12,737 bases of DNA from the NCBI GenBank assembly GCA_001970855.1, contig LSSN01004789.1, positions 1 through 12,737 on the forward strand, written 5' to 3'. Position numbers and translations under genes: made by a program. The notes under the pieces are model-generated. The model saw nothing but the letters and a program-made list of their open reading frames with translations, was not told the origin of the DNA and did no database searches. Shown in pieces: positions 1-9,238 of the stretch; within the stretch, counting starts at the first letter, position 1; each line of letters begins with the position of its first letter. Source of the DNA: Smittium culicis (lineage: Eukaryota; Kickxellomycota; Harpellomycetes; Harpellales; Legeriomycetaceae).

Positions 1-546
1 ATCGGAAAATTGGCAAAAATGGCAACTGGGTTGACTTTCAAGCTATGTATCCGGACCTGAAGCTGGGTCTTCAGGACATTGGAAAAATGCGTATGGGCAC
101 ATTCCGGACCGCCCAGCGCCTGTCGAACATGAAAATCGTCGACCAAAAATTCAAAATTTTTTGCCCCTGCTGCAACTTGTGTGTGCCTGAGACGGTCGAC
201 CACATACTTCTGAGCTGCAGCCGGTGGCTAAATCACCAAACAACGACGATCGGCCAGTTCATACCGACGCCGATCAGTTCTGACGAAAAAAGTTTACTCT
301 CGAATTTCAACGAAGCCCAGTTGGGGCTAGTTGGAAAACTTCTTGGCGGAGGGGTCTAAACAATCTTTGATCCAGCTTCGAGCTGGCACAGCTGATCATA
401 ATTTTGAGTTGGAAACTGCCAAATTTTTGATCGGAATCCGCATGTCCAGAACACTTATACTGCAAAGTATAAGCGGTTCACGAGCCCTCTTATACAAATT
501 CCAAGCGATTATGAATCTTCTAGAGCAGTGTATGGGAGTCTGTTGA
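1..546 (+). mobile_element. 3' end of a LINE-like (non-LTR) retrotransposon, truncated by the window edge
   Basis: The left edge lies inside a reverse-transcriptase-type coding region: the frame is open from base 3 with no start of its own. It encodes the region downstream of the polymerase core, with a CCHC zinc knuckle typical of non-LTR elements. The segment is visibly richer in G+C than the DNA that follows, as expected for an inserted element. After the last stop at 544-546 comes a T-rich stretch with the unit TTTTTAAAGA repeated (about 563-588), perhaps the element's 3' untranslated region. I see no poly(A) tail or target-site duplication that fixes the right border, so the border is given as the end of coding. 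Confidence 0.75.
3..546 (+). pseudogene. Reverse transcriptase C-terminal fragment with zinc knuckle, frameshifted
   Basis: Frame one runs from base 3 to a stop at 357-359. It contains CPCC followed by NLC, then ETVDHILLSCSRW, i.e. C-x2-C ... H-x4-C (about 162-218), the zinc-binding pattern found after the polymerase domain of LINE-type reverse transcriptases. The upstream RTAQRLSNMK stretch fits the helix that precedes this knuckle. Frame two (open about 331-546) continues with a charged and then aliphatic C-terminus. Homology appears to pass from frame one to frame two near the GGGG run at 351-354, where one surplus G would explain the shift. The catalytic domain and endonuclease lie outside the window. 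The copy is therefore probably dead. Family assignment is by motif only. Confidence 0.7.
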
Positions 547-2403
547 AATTTTATTTTTTTTACTTTTTAAAGATTTTTAAAGATTTTTTTCTGGTTATTT
601 TTATCTTTTTTATTTGTTTTTGATATAAACTCTGAGACTCAAAGTAATATAATACGTGAACGATTGAGCTAGTGAAATTTATTAGCTCTAGCACCTAATA
701 AAATTTTGAGTCGATAAAATTTCAGTCCTGGTTTATAATGACAATCCAAAACACAAGCTATAAATTATACATATTTTCCCCAGATCTTGAATCAATTTTG
801 GCTATATTAAGAGATGCTTTATCAGTGTAAGTGGAATTTTTCATACTAAAACTACTATATTTTATAGCTATTCTAATAGCTAATATACATTTGATTTTTT
901 ATTTAATAAACTACATATGACCATAAAAAATTATAATAAACCAATCAATAACACTCGAAGGAAAAGTTATTTCCATTTCCTGTGTTTTCATAGAAAAGAA
1001 TTGAGCTTATACAATTTAATCTGATTTTAACTTGTATATATTGATACGATTTGAAAATAGTTTCGATATACATTATAGTTTTTCTTCTATAATCTTCAAA
1101 TTTATATATTCCCAAAAGATTAAATGAATATTACTCGTAAATATAACATAAATTTATATTATAAATTATAAATTGTAAATTAAAACTAGAATCTATTTAT
1201 TTTATTTAGCTTATAAGTAAAAATATTTATTTAAATTCGCCATTAGAAATGCCTTCAATTGAAAAAAGAACCTAAGTAAAAATTAAAATTGTGTGGCTAT
1301 GCATTATAAATCATTATCTTTATTCCCAAAATAACATCATGAGCTAATTATTTTCAATATATTCGTTAAAAATAATCAAACTGTATATGTTATGGCTAAC
1401 AGAAAAAAATAATAATTGCCAAAATAGACTTTTAAGAGTTTTTTAAATAGTAAATAATAGATAAAACATGGTTTTAACACCGTTTAAAAACATGATTTTA
1501 TGATCTTATATGTCTTCATTTTTTAATAGCAGATATGTTTATATTGTGAATGTAAATTTCTCGATAGTCTGAAATTTTTATTAACCTGAAATATGATATA
1601 AATATTTAAAATAATATATTTATATCAGAATTAATTCCTTTTCTGTTATTCAAGTTATATAAAAAGCATCAGCTATAATTAGAAAAATACATTATAATCT
1701 ATAACTTATTTCATTCTTGAATAATAATTTACAAGAATATTTTCTCTTGATAATATTTTTTACTAAAATTTAACCCTAGAACCAAATGTAGACCTTAGAC
1801 TTGAAAGAAAATTTTTATCTATGAGTTAGATCGGAGTAAATTTCGTAGAAATTTTATCGGTTAGACCCAATTTAACTATGTTTTGGAGATGATATAAATT
1901 TTAAAATTAGTCATCTACTATCTTAACCAATTCTAGTTATAGTATAATAATAAGTTTTTATTTGTTTAAAAATAAATAAAAACTAGTTAATTTTAATTAA
2001 TATAATATATTACAGTTTTATTTTAGAAACTATTTTACAAAATTCACAGATTATATGCTTTTTATTTCATTTTATTTTATAATCGCGAGATTAATTAAAT
2101 CAGATTAGATATTATCAAAATCAAAATCATAATCAAAAAACAGAAAATTTTATATTAAAACCAAAAATTTAATTACTATAATATATTTTTAGCTTCAATT
2201 TCAAAACATCATAGACTTCATCTTTTTAACTTTAAAAAATTCTGCATAAATTGGAGCGCTATGAAATTTCATCATGCGTTATTTTACAGGTATTTATAGT
2301 CGATGTATGCAAAACTTATTTTCCATTTATAATTAGTATAACATACTTCATAATAAGTAGCATATTTCTTTTATTGATTCAATTTATCAGAGCATATTAA
2401 TTA
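547..2403. other. AT-rich intergenic DNA, no gene seen
   Basis: No ORF of convincing composition, tRNA or rRNA signature was found on either strand. It contains short simple-sequence patches, such as repeated AAATTATAAATT near 1155-1185 and ATCAAA-like units near 2110-2140. It also holds small inverted repeats: GAGCTAGT/ATTAGCTC at 666-688 (one G-T mismatch) and TAGCTATT/AATAGCTA at 865-882. TTAACCCTAG at 1770-1779 resembles one end of the MITE family but has no partner end. Confidence 0.6.
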
Positions 2404-2407
2404 TTTG

Positions 2408-2596
2408 CCCTTTCTCGTTCAAAAATCTTTAAAAAAACTAAATTAACGATTTTTTTATGATTCAATGGCATTTTGATTATTTGCAGCTATATTATTATAT
2501 ACCGATGATCATGTGTGCCTCGGAATAATACTATTTTTGCTGAATCGAATATGCTATATTTTGTAGATCATAAACAGCCTTCGACCTGTGAAAGAG
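2408..2596 (+). mobile_element. MITE copy A (piggyBac-like family, 189 bp)
   Basis: It begins CCCTTTCTCGTTCAAAAA and ends CCTGTGAAAGAG, followed by TTAA (2597-2600). The left flank is TTTG, so that copy of the target site has decayed. It aligns along its whole length with copy B at 12347-12535: left ends (AAAAAAACTAAATTAACGATT versus AAAAAAAGTGAATTATCGATT, shown here only as similarity), a central ATTATTTGC-GCTAT block, CTCGGAAT, and TAGATCA before the right end. It is non-coding. Length and orientation match copy B. Confidence 0.75.
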
Positions 2597-2600
2597 TTAA

Positions 2601-3466
2601 AGCTGGGTAAATGATGTCATTTAATAGTTTAATTAAATAAGCTCTATTTTATCTAATTATTATATATTTTCAGCGAATTTTATTTTGAATAAATCGATTC
2701 TTTTTTTATTATATAATTTATTATTTTCTATTTGTTATACGGAGCATGAAAATAATTTATTATTTATACTTGGGTAAACGCAAAGTAATGCTAGATAAAT
2801 ACGAATTTATCTTCATTCAAAGCCAATGATTTTAAAACAAATGTTCAAAATATTAAAATTAATACAACGATATCAATTTTATTTAAACAGCTAATTTGTT
2901 TAGGGTTGTAAAATTCATTATTACGTAGTTTCTGATTATAAAATCGCTATAAAAAACAAAATTTTATACGTACACCAACGTATGTATTGATATATATGGG
3001 AGATTATTTGCACGTGCGGAACATTTACTATTAAACTTTTCCTCGACATCTCCTTTAGTTTTATTTTTCAATACCATTAAAACATACATCAAATGAATTA
3101 ACTGATATATCCAATTGTTTTATCCAATTCACATAAGCAAATATAATTTTAAAGAATCGAAGTTCCGCCATCCCTATGAATATCCCATATAGTAGATTAC
3201 TGTTTAAGTTTAACTTTTTACTAGTTTACCTATTTGGAATTGCGGGTTAGGTAAAATTATTTGTTCAAGACAGAAAATTTTTGATTTTATTCCCTGATAT
3301 AATTTATCAGAATAGTTAAGGCTGGCCAGGAGGAAAATATAAGTATAAATAGTTTACTCAAAAAAATCTTTGATATTTCTGCAGGATATACACTTGTTAC
3401 ATCATTGGTTGATTAGTTCATTTGTATCAAAAAACTTCATCAATTAGTTAAATGGATTATGATAAA
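2601..3466. other. AT-rich intergenic DNA, no gene seen
   Basis: Nothing supportable as a gene was found. The stretch leads into the 3' flank of the large minus-strand gene that ends at 3545. Confidence 0.55.
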
Positions 3467-3472
3467 TTTATT
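3467..3472 (-). promoter_or_regulatory. Possible poly(A) signal AATAAA of the large minus-strand gene
   Basis: Read on the minus strand, AATAAA lies about 73 nt beyond the stop codon at 3545-3547, a plausible distance for 3'-end formation. In DNA this rich in A and T the hexamer is common by chance, so this is only suggestive. Confidence 0.3.
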
Positions 3473-3544
3473 TATAAATAAAAGGGTAAATATATAGTTT
3501 TTATATGGTGGTAATAGGGCGTATCCAAAATAAAGTCATTGTAA

Positions 3545-6500
3545 TTATGGTTTATTTAAGGTATTGCTGCTTTTAGAAATGTTACCACGTGCCTGTGATG
3601 GAAGAGGCGGTTTTCTTGTTTTTGGAGCTGGTTTATCACTAACATCTGAAGAAATAGGTTGTTTTTGTGTGTTTATTTTATCAGCAGAAGATCGCCCAAA
3701 AGTTGGAATTGGTGGTTTTCTGGATACTTTTCTTGGATTGGAGCCTTCAGTAGTAGAGTTTGCTGGTATTCCGATTTGGCTAGTTGCACTATTTTTATTC
3801 GAAGAGCTAATTGCGCGAGTAGTTGGCGCACTTTGTCTATGCGCTGTTGGTGTTGATTTAGATTCAAATGATGTCTTTCTAGTATCAGAAGTTGTTCTAG
3901 TTTTAGATACATCATGGATTTTAGCAATACTTGATGCTGTAGGTTTAAAGAAAGAAGGAGTGCTCTTTGAGGAAGTTGAAGGTTGTTTTGAAGAGCTAGG
4001 TGTGATAGGTGTTTTAGGCCTTAGGGTGTTAGATGAAGTAGGGGTTTTGGGTCTTATGTTGTCAATTTGTGCAGTCTTTTTAGATCTAGAGCTGTTTAGT
4101 GTATTAGGTGATTTAGGTGTAGAGCTGCCACTAGTTTTACTAACAGAATTTTGGTTGATATTGCTACGCTTAGGGCTGTCAGGAGTAGGTGGTGGTATAA
4201 TAGGTTTGGTGATAGTGGAATTTTTTGTATTTGACGAATTCTGGTCATCTTCAAGCGTGTCTTTATTCAGTTGAGGCGATACTAAAATGTCACTTTCTGG
4301 TTGTAATAAATTTGGGTGCATTTTAGCTTCATTTAATTTGTCTGTCAATATTTCGACTTCATTCAAATCTTTAGTTTGATCCTTGTATTTATAAGATTGT
4401 GAATCGAAATCATCAGGGGTATTTATTGCTGCTGATTTGGAGTCGTCAAAATCGACTAAATCTACTTTATTGTTTTCTACTATGGCAGATGGTCCAATAG
4501 TAACATGGTCAACTGCGGAGGGTTCCTTTGTATTAGATTCCTTCTCGGAACTGCTTGATTCAAGTTCATTTGATTCGTGATGCTTAACTTTAGAGGAGGA
4601 CTCAAGGGCTGAAAGTATAACATTGTCTCTTTCAAGAGCGCCTACTTCAGATTTAGTAAGAGGGATTTGATCGCTTACTTTGGATTTGGAAGTGCCAACA
4701 GAACTAGAGCTTGAAAGATCGCTGGATATGTGCGAATCATTGTTTGATTTTTTAAGTAAAGACAAAAATACATTATTCTTTACTTCTGGTCTTTTAGAAC
4801 TTGTGGCATCTTCATTTCTATCTCTTGTTTCGATGTTATTTTTAATTTTATTCACAAAGGATTTATCTTTGCTAGGAGATCTGAAATCAGGCTTTTTAGT
4901 TGCCTTATTGTCAAAAATAAAGAATGGCGATTTTAATATCTTGCTAGATATTGTTGGGACAGGGTTTGTAATAGTGCTATCAGAATTTTTTGGTTCGACT
5001 GTTGATGCTTTAAAGTCTTCGGTAGGCTCTGATAAATTTGAGAGAACTTTAGAGTTTTTTGGGTTTTTATCGCTTATAGATTCAGATGTGGAATCATTTA
5101 GCTTGTGATCAGACCCATTTTCTTCGGTTAAATGGGTAATTGATGAATTTGAAGCAGAAATTTTCGCGTTGTGATTATATTCTTGCGATAAAGAATCATC
5201 CAATTTAGTAGAGGGTTGATTTAATGAAGGCTCTGTAGACTCTACATTATCAAATTTATTAATAAACTTAGAAATGAGGCTAGAGGTTTTGATGGGGATA
5301 GTTTTTCTAGTCGACTCGAGATTTGAAGAAATGGTATTTGAAGTTTGCGTTTTTAGAGGAGCTTCAGTTGCTTGGCTGATATTAGCTTCAATATTTGTGT
5401 TTGATGAGCTTGAATCTAAAGATTGGGCTTTAGAAACTAATTCCGAAGTGCTGTGTTCAGAATGCGAGCTATCAGGGGTAGTTTTGTGATCAGCTGTGTT
5501 AACATTTGCGTCGACTGATGGAATCGAGTTTGTAGAATCATTAACTTCAATATCAGAAGGCATGCTAGATTTCAAATCCTCAGCCTTAGATTCAAAAGTT
5601 TCAGGACTTGAATCTTCAATGAGAATATCAGATGTAGTTTTGACCATATCTGCGTTTTTGAGTTCAGGTTCGATAATAATTGATTGGTTTATTGGTCCTT
5701 TATTATCGCTATCAATTTCAATATCAGAAATTTTGACTTCTTGTTCAGAAGAAGCATGGGAAATATTAATATTAGACTCGACATCAATATAGTTAGATAT
5801 TTTTTCATTTTGGTCTTGGAGTAATATGGTAGCTTCAGCTTGAGGCTCCTTATTAGATACCGCAACATCAATAACTGGGTTTTTATTTGCACTTCCGGGC
5901 TCAGTAATAGTTTCAGTGACATGTCCAAACGAATTTTCAGATACATTTTCGGATTTTAAGCTAGATGTATTTTCATTTAATTCCGATGAATCAATGGCAG
6001 ATTCAGGTACATTATCCTGTTTAATTAAATCTTCAGATTTGTTTTCAGGCAAAGCTACATCTTCAGCGATTTGTTCAACTGTTTCATTCAACGAGATTTC
6101 AATTTCAGAGACAGGTTCTAAGTCATTTGACTCTTTGTTATTAGCTGAAATCACATCCTCGTTAATAGACATGGTCTGGTCTTTATCCAAGGTACTAGAG
6201 TCCAATTTAGGAATTATTTGATCATTAATTGGGATAGAAGCATCAGTATGCGGATTTGGATCGTTCAAGCCAAAATTCATAGAAATATCAGTGATATTTG
6301 TCTCAATGTCTACTTCGCCTGATTCTATGTTCAATTCTTTTAGGGTTGAGCTTATATTATCGACAACCTCGTCTGGCAAGGTTAAGTCTTCAGTTTCAAT
6401 GTTAGGAATATCTTGCTCAGCTTCAAGGTTTTCAGCTTCCAAATCAGCAGGCTTTTTGTCAACAGAGGTTTTTGATGACGACTGAACAATGTGACTAGTT

Positions 6501-8849
6501 GATTTTGAATTGTCGATATTATTCTCAAAATCTAGAAGTATAGGTTTAGTGATATTATGGGACTTTGATTCAGCGTGACCATCTTCAGCTGAGGAGTTAT
6601 TACTGGAATTCACTAAGTCAAAAACATCATTTTTGATAGCCTCATTACTAGAGGATTTAGAACCGAGGGAGACATCATCTGAGTTGTGGGAGCTAACCGT
6701 TTCTGTCACAAGGTTGTGCTTTTCGTCATTAGGTTCAGTGTTTCTATTAAGATGTCCTGCCGAAACTTCAGTTAAATCAAGTTCGCTAATTTCTGGAACT
6801 ACAGTTTTATCCAAAGAATCATTAAAGTGAGAATTATTTAGTGAAAGTATTAGTTCAGGGTTGTTTGGTGCGGTTTCAGACAAGAGAATCTCAGATGGCG
6901 TATCAGATTTTAATTCAAGTTCGTTGGAAGATGGCAAGTTGCTTTCATTGTTTTTCTTAGAGTCGTTATTAATATTCTTGTCTATACATTCAATTACATC
7001 GATACGTGCTATTGGTGGGTTTGAGTTAACAGAAGACATGAAATCAGAAGCATAAATAGAGTCCATGTAAGTATTGCTTGAGAAAAAAAGGCTACTAGGT
7101 GAGGTAACGTGAATTATGTCGCCAGATCTAATTTTTTAATTTTATGCAAATAAATAAAAATCAAGGAGTGTATAATAAATAATTTATGGATAAAAAATGC
7201 TATAATCAAATTTGCGTACGAGTTGTGACTGTTGATAGCCTCCATAATAATAGGGTCCATGGCTAGTATCAATTTTTTACATTCCAAAACAGCGTTATCT
7301 TTTTTAAGTAATAGGCAGGTTGATGGGTTAAGTAAAAATAGCTCAGGCTTAATGTTTTCAGGGATAGGCACAGCGGGTTCGAATATTTTGGCAAAAGAGC
7401 TTTCATCAAATGAAAAGTTTTTTATGAAAACAATTGAGAAATCAAAAAGTTCAATATATTCCTTTAGCTTATTGCTGATAGCTGGATATATTAACGAGTT
7501 AACTACTAGTAGAGTTTCAGAAGAAGGAGGTTCAGAGCTTTCGGAACCCGAGTTTACAGCGTCTTTTGAAGTTAAAAGATTGTCTGGGGATTGTGCTTAG
7601 GATTGAAAGGACAAATTAGAATTTAATTGATTTGTAGTAAAAGAAATAAAAAAATATAGATGAATTTTAAGTACCTAACAGTTCGTGTACGCTATCATCA
7701 TTCTTATCTAAAGTTTCATTATTTTTCTTCTTCTTCGAGTTCTTCTTTTTTTTCTTTTTGTTTTCTTTCTTTACTTCAGTTGCTTCAAATACTGAAAGTA
7801 TATCAGAGTTAGCGGCTGGTTCGCCAGGTAAGCAAACAATAAGATCAACTTTATTTTTTTCAACTAGTAATGAGTTGAAGCTATAAGAGAGCGGAGGCGG
7901 GGGGGGGAGTTAATTTGAAAGAAGGTATGTAATATAAATAAGAAATAGTAAAATATAAATTTAAAACCTTTGAGGAAAGTTGGTAGAAGTAACTCCGAGG
8001 TTTAGGGGGTTTATCAAAGTATCGAGCTTTAATTTAGAGGAAAATCCAGAGATGCTATAAACAATGGCAAATTTTCCAGTAAATTTGATTGATGAACCAA
8101 ATTTAATTTTATTTTTATCAAAATTTTCAAGAATCATAGCGTCACTAGCGGTGATTTTAGTTGAATTAGTCGAGAGTATATCAAACCCGTTTGATAATAT
8201 CTGGCTATTAAAATCGTTTTCAAACAGGCAATTTTCAGATTCAGAAATCAAGATCAAGGTAGAAACCTCGAGATTCGAAGATAAAAAATAACAATCCGAA
8301 ATACTGGATGAGGAGCTCAAGTTAACTATAGAATTTTGGAATATGTAGGAAAGCTCATGCTTTGAAGATTCAGGTTCGGAAGTGAATAGATAAAAATCCT
8401 GAGGGGATAGTTCAACTGAAGAATTAAAAGTGGGTATATGGGCTAAGACATCTTTTAAAAAATCAGCTGACGATAAGCAGAGAGTAGCGTTAAAAACAGA
8501 ACTTTCTCCTGTTGCATTTATAGCAATGCAAGGACCAGCACAATATCTATTAAATCCATCGCTAGATTTCTCCTCTTCTGAATAACCTGGGTATAGCTCT
8601 AGCATTTGAGGCCTAGATAGCCAAACAACTTTTTTTTCCAAAACGCTAATATCATTTTCGTTTAAAGTAGATATCATAAAATCTAACGCGCGGGAATTAG
8701 AAATCATGGGTGACATAAGCACCAAGAGGTTATCTTCATAATCATCCTATGTTCAGGTAAAATAACGTTGATCTTTAGTAAATAGATAAAAATAAAATCG
8801 CAACGCTTAGTTGTATATTTCGAGAATAGAATGTGCTTACATGAGCCAT
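3545..8849 (-). CDS. Five-exon gene: three divergent NDK-like domains plus a long disordered proline/serine-rich tail (1650 aa)
   Basis: Proposed join (minus): 8841-8849, 7968-8746, 7675-7880, 7220-7595, 3545-7127; 4953 nt, in frame throughout. The start MAHDDYEDNLLVL puts an NDK-type first strand right at the N-terminus. Domain 1 (about 9-140) has AGPCIAINATGES at 73-85, matching the family's SGPvvAmvLeG segment, and SEPESSKHEL at 126-135, matching SDSxESAxxEI. Domain 2 (about 164-295) has GFDIL, GKFAIVYSISG and INP. A lysine-rich linker (300-315) leads to domain 3 (about 359-487), with LFLLNPSTCLLLKKDNAV and DIIHVTSP. Catalytic histidine is absent from domains 1 and 2; His463 occupies that place in domain 3. 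The nucleotide-binding Lys and Arg are not evident, so kinase activity is doubtful. Residues 488-1650 are low-complexity Ser/Asn/Asp/Glu, turning basic and proline-rich after 1430, with RPKTP twice (1482, 1493) and RKPPIP/RKPPLP (1593, 1628). Three tandem NDK domains recall NME8, but there is no thioredoxin domain. Function unknown; scaffold role inferred. Confidence 0.72.
7128..7219 (-). other. Intron 4 (92 nt, phase 2) of the NDK-like gene
   Basis: The donor is ACTC|GTACGC and the acceptor AAATTAG; no clear branch site is visible, so this is the weakest junction by signal. It is supported by content. Splicing replaces an aliphatic AT-rich read-through, which stops at 7114, with SGDIIHVTSP. 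That completes the NDK-like motif of domain 3 and connects in frame to the long exon 5. Confidence 0.55.
7596..7674 (-). other. Intron 3 (79 nt, phase 1) of the NDK-like gene
   Basis: The donor is TTAG|GTACTT and the acceptor TCCTAAG, with branch-like CTAAT about 20 nt before it and TACTAC further upstream. The joined codon is G|CA (Ala332). An alternative acceptor 12 nt downstream (CCCCAG) keeps the same frame and would drop four residues. Confidence 0.6.
7881..7967 (-). other. Intron 2 (87 nt, phase 2) of the NDK-like gene
   Basis: The donor is AAAG|GTTTTA, a weak form. The acceptor is CTCTCTTATAG after a pyrimidine tract with nine consecutive Cs. A branch-like ATTAAC lies about 28 nt before the acceptor, and TACTAT lies further upstream. 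Splicing removes the stop at 7961-7963 and joins the two halves of NDK-like domain 2 in frame. Confidence 0.6.
8747..8840 (-). other. Intron 1 (94 nt, phase 0) of the NDK-like gene
   Basis: It has donor GTAAGC after ATGGCTCAT, a near-consensus branch site TACTAA (8775-8780) about 29 nt before the acceptor, and acceptor ACATAG. Without it, exon 2 is preceded by in-frame stops and lacks the residues DDYEDNL that lead into the first NDK strand. This is the best-supported of the four introns. Confidence 0.7.
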
Positions 8850-8893
8850 GTTTTGGAGATTAAGGCAGAGTATAGATGTTTTAAAGAATGATC

Positions 8894-9213
8894 TTAGCCA
8901 CTGTTGCTGAAGAGATAGACCTTTAGTACTTTTGCGTGAAAGATAGCAACTGCAATTAAAAGCGAAAATATGTTGTGTGTCGAAAATAACGAATTCAGCC
9001 TATTGACAAGCAGCGATAGTTTTTTATTGTTCATACTTATAGGGTATTTGTAGATCGATGCCAACTCACTCAATAGAACCTCTCTGCCACCTATCAACCT
9101 AGGAGCCTGCCAATAGCTTTCTCGTATTAAGAAAGCATATATTAATTCTCAGTAAATTAATCCAACCAGCCTGACCAGCATATAAAAACTGGCGAATAGA
9201 GTTTTTGTACCAT
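8894..9213 (-). CDS. Candidate two-exon small protein with a hydrophobic C-terminal segment (78 aa)
   Basis: I do not recognise this protein. The main frame (minus, stop at 8894-8896) is open back to a stop near 9147 and reads as reasonable protein: APRLIGGREVLLSELASIYK, then a basic NNKK stretch, then a hydrophobic run (IFSLLIAVAIFHAKVLKVYL) that could span a membrane near the C-terminus. It lacks a good ATG near its beginning. An upstream ATG at 9211-9213 followed by seven codons can be joined to it by an 83-nt intron (9107-9189; donor GTTTTT, branch-like TACTGA, acceptor GGCAG), the same size class as the introns of the neighbouring gene, leaving 9190-9213 plus 8894-9106. The stop lies 44 nt before the ATG of the NDK-like gene on the same strand. 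It could also be a chance ORF or a relic. Confidence 0.3.
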
Positions 9214-9238
9214 TAAATCCAGATCATTTGCTGTTTAA

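Noticed and set aside
1770..1800. TTAACCCTAGAACC with GTAGACC as another MITE end
   Set aside because: It resembles the left edge of copy D, but no matching opposite end is found near 190 bp downstream and the interior does not align. It may be a relic, but cannot be supported.
1878..1891. ATGTTTTGGAGAT shared with 8848-8860
   Set aside because: It is a 13-bp match with no extension on either side; probably chance.
3673..3927. 84-codon minus-strand ORF in another frame of exon 5
   Set aside because: It lies wholly inside the large exon and has a composition explained by the overlapping frame.
3564..4274. 236-codon plus-strand ORF opposite the C-terminal exon, plus several smaller plus-strand ORFs across 4680-7055
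   Set aside because: They are antisense shadows of the long Ser/Asn-rich exon. Serine, asparagine and proline codons read backwards give Leu/Val/Phe-rich stretches without stops. No independent start context, motif or intron supports them.
7066..7066. ATG at 7066 as the true start of a separate 1173-residue gene
   Set aside because: The frame stays open upstream to an acceptor at 7127 and encodes IIHVTSPSS, which completes the NDK-like domain of the preceding exon. The ATG is best read as internal Met478.
7232..7600. 122-codon plus-strand ORF
   Set aside because: It is antisense to exon 4, whose minus-strand frame carries the NDK-like domain 3 motifs.
7826..7835. CAGGTAAGC and, at 7923, AGGTATGT as plus-strand splice donors
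   Set aside because: They fit donor consensus, but no plus-strand exon ends there. The first is antisense to coding sequence (CLPG) and the second lies inside intron 2.
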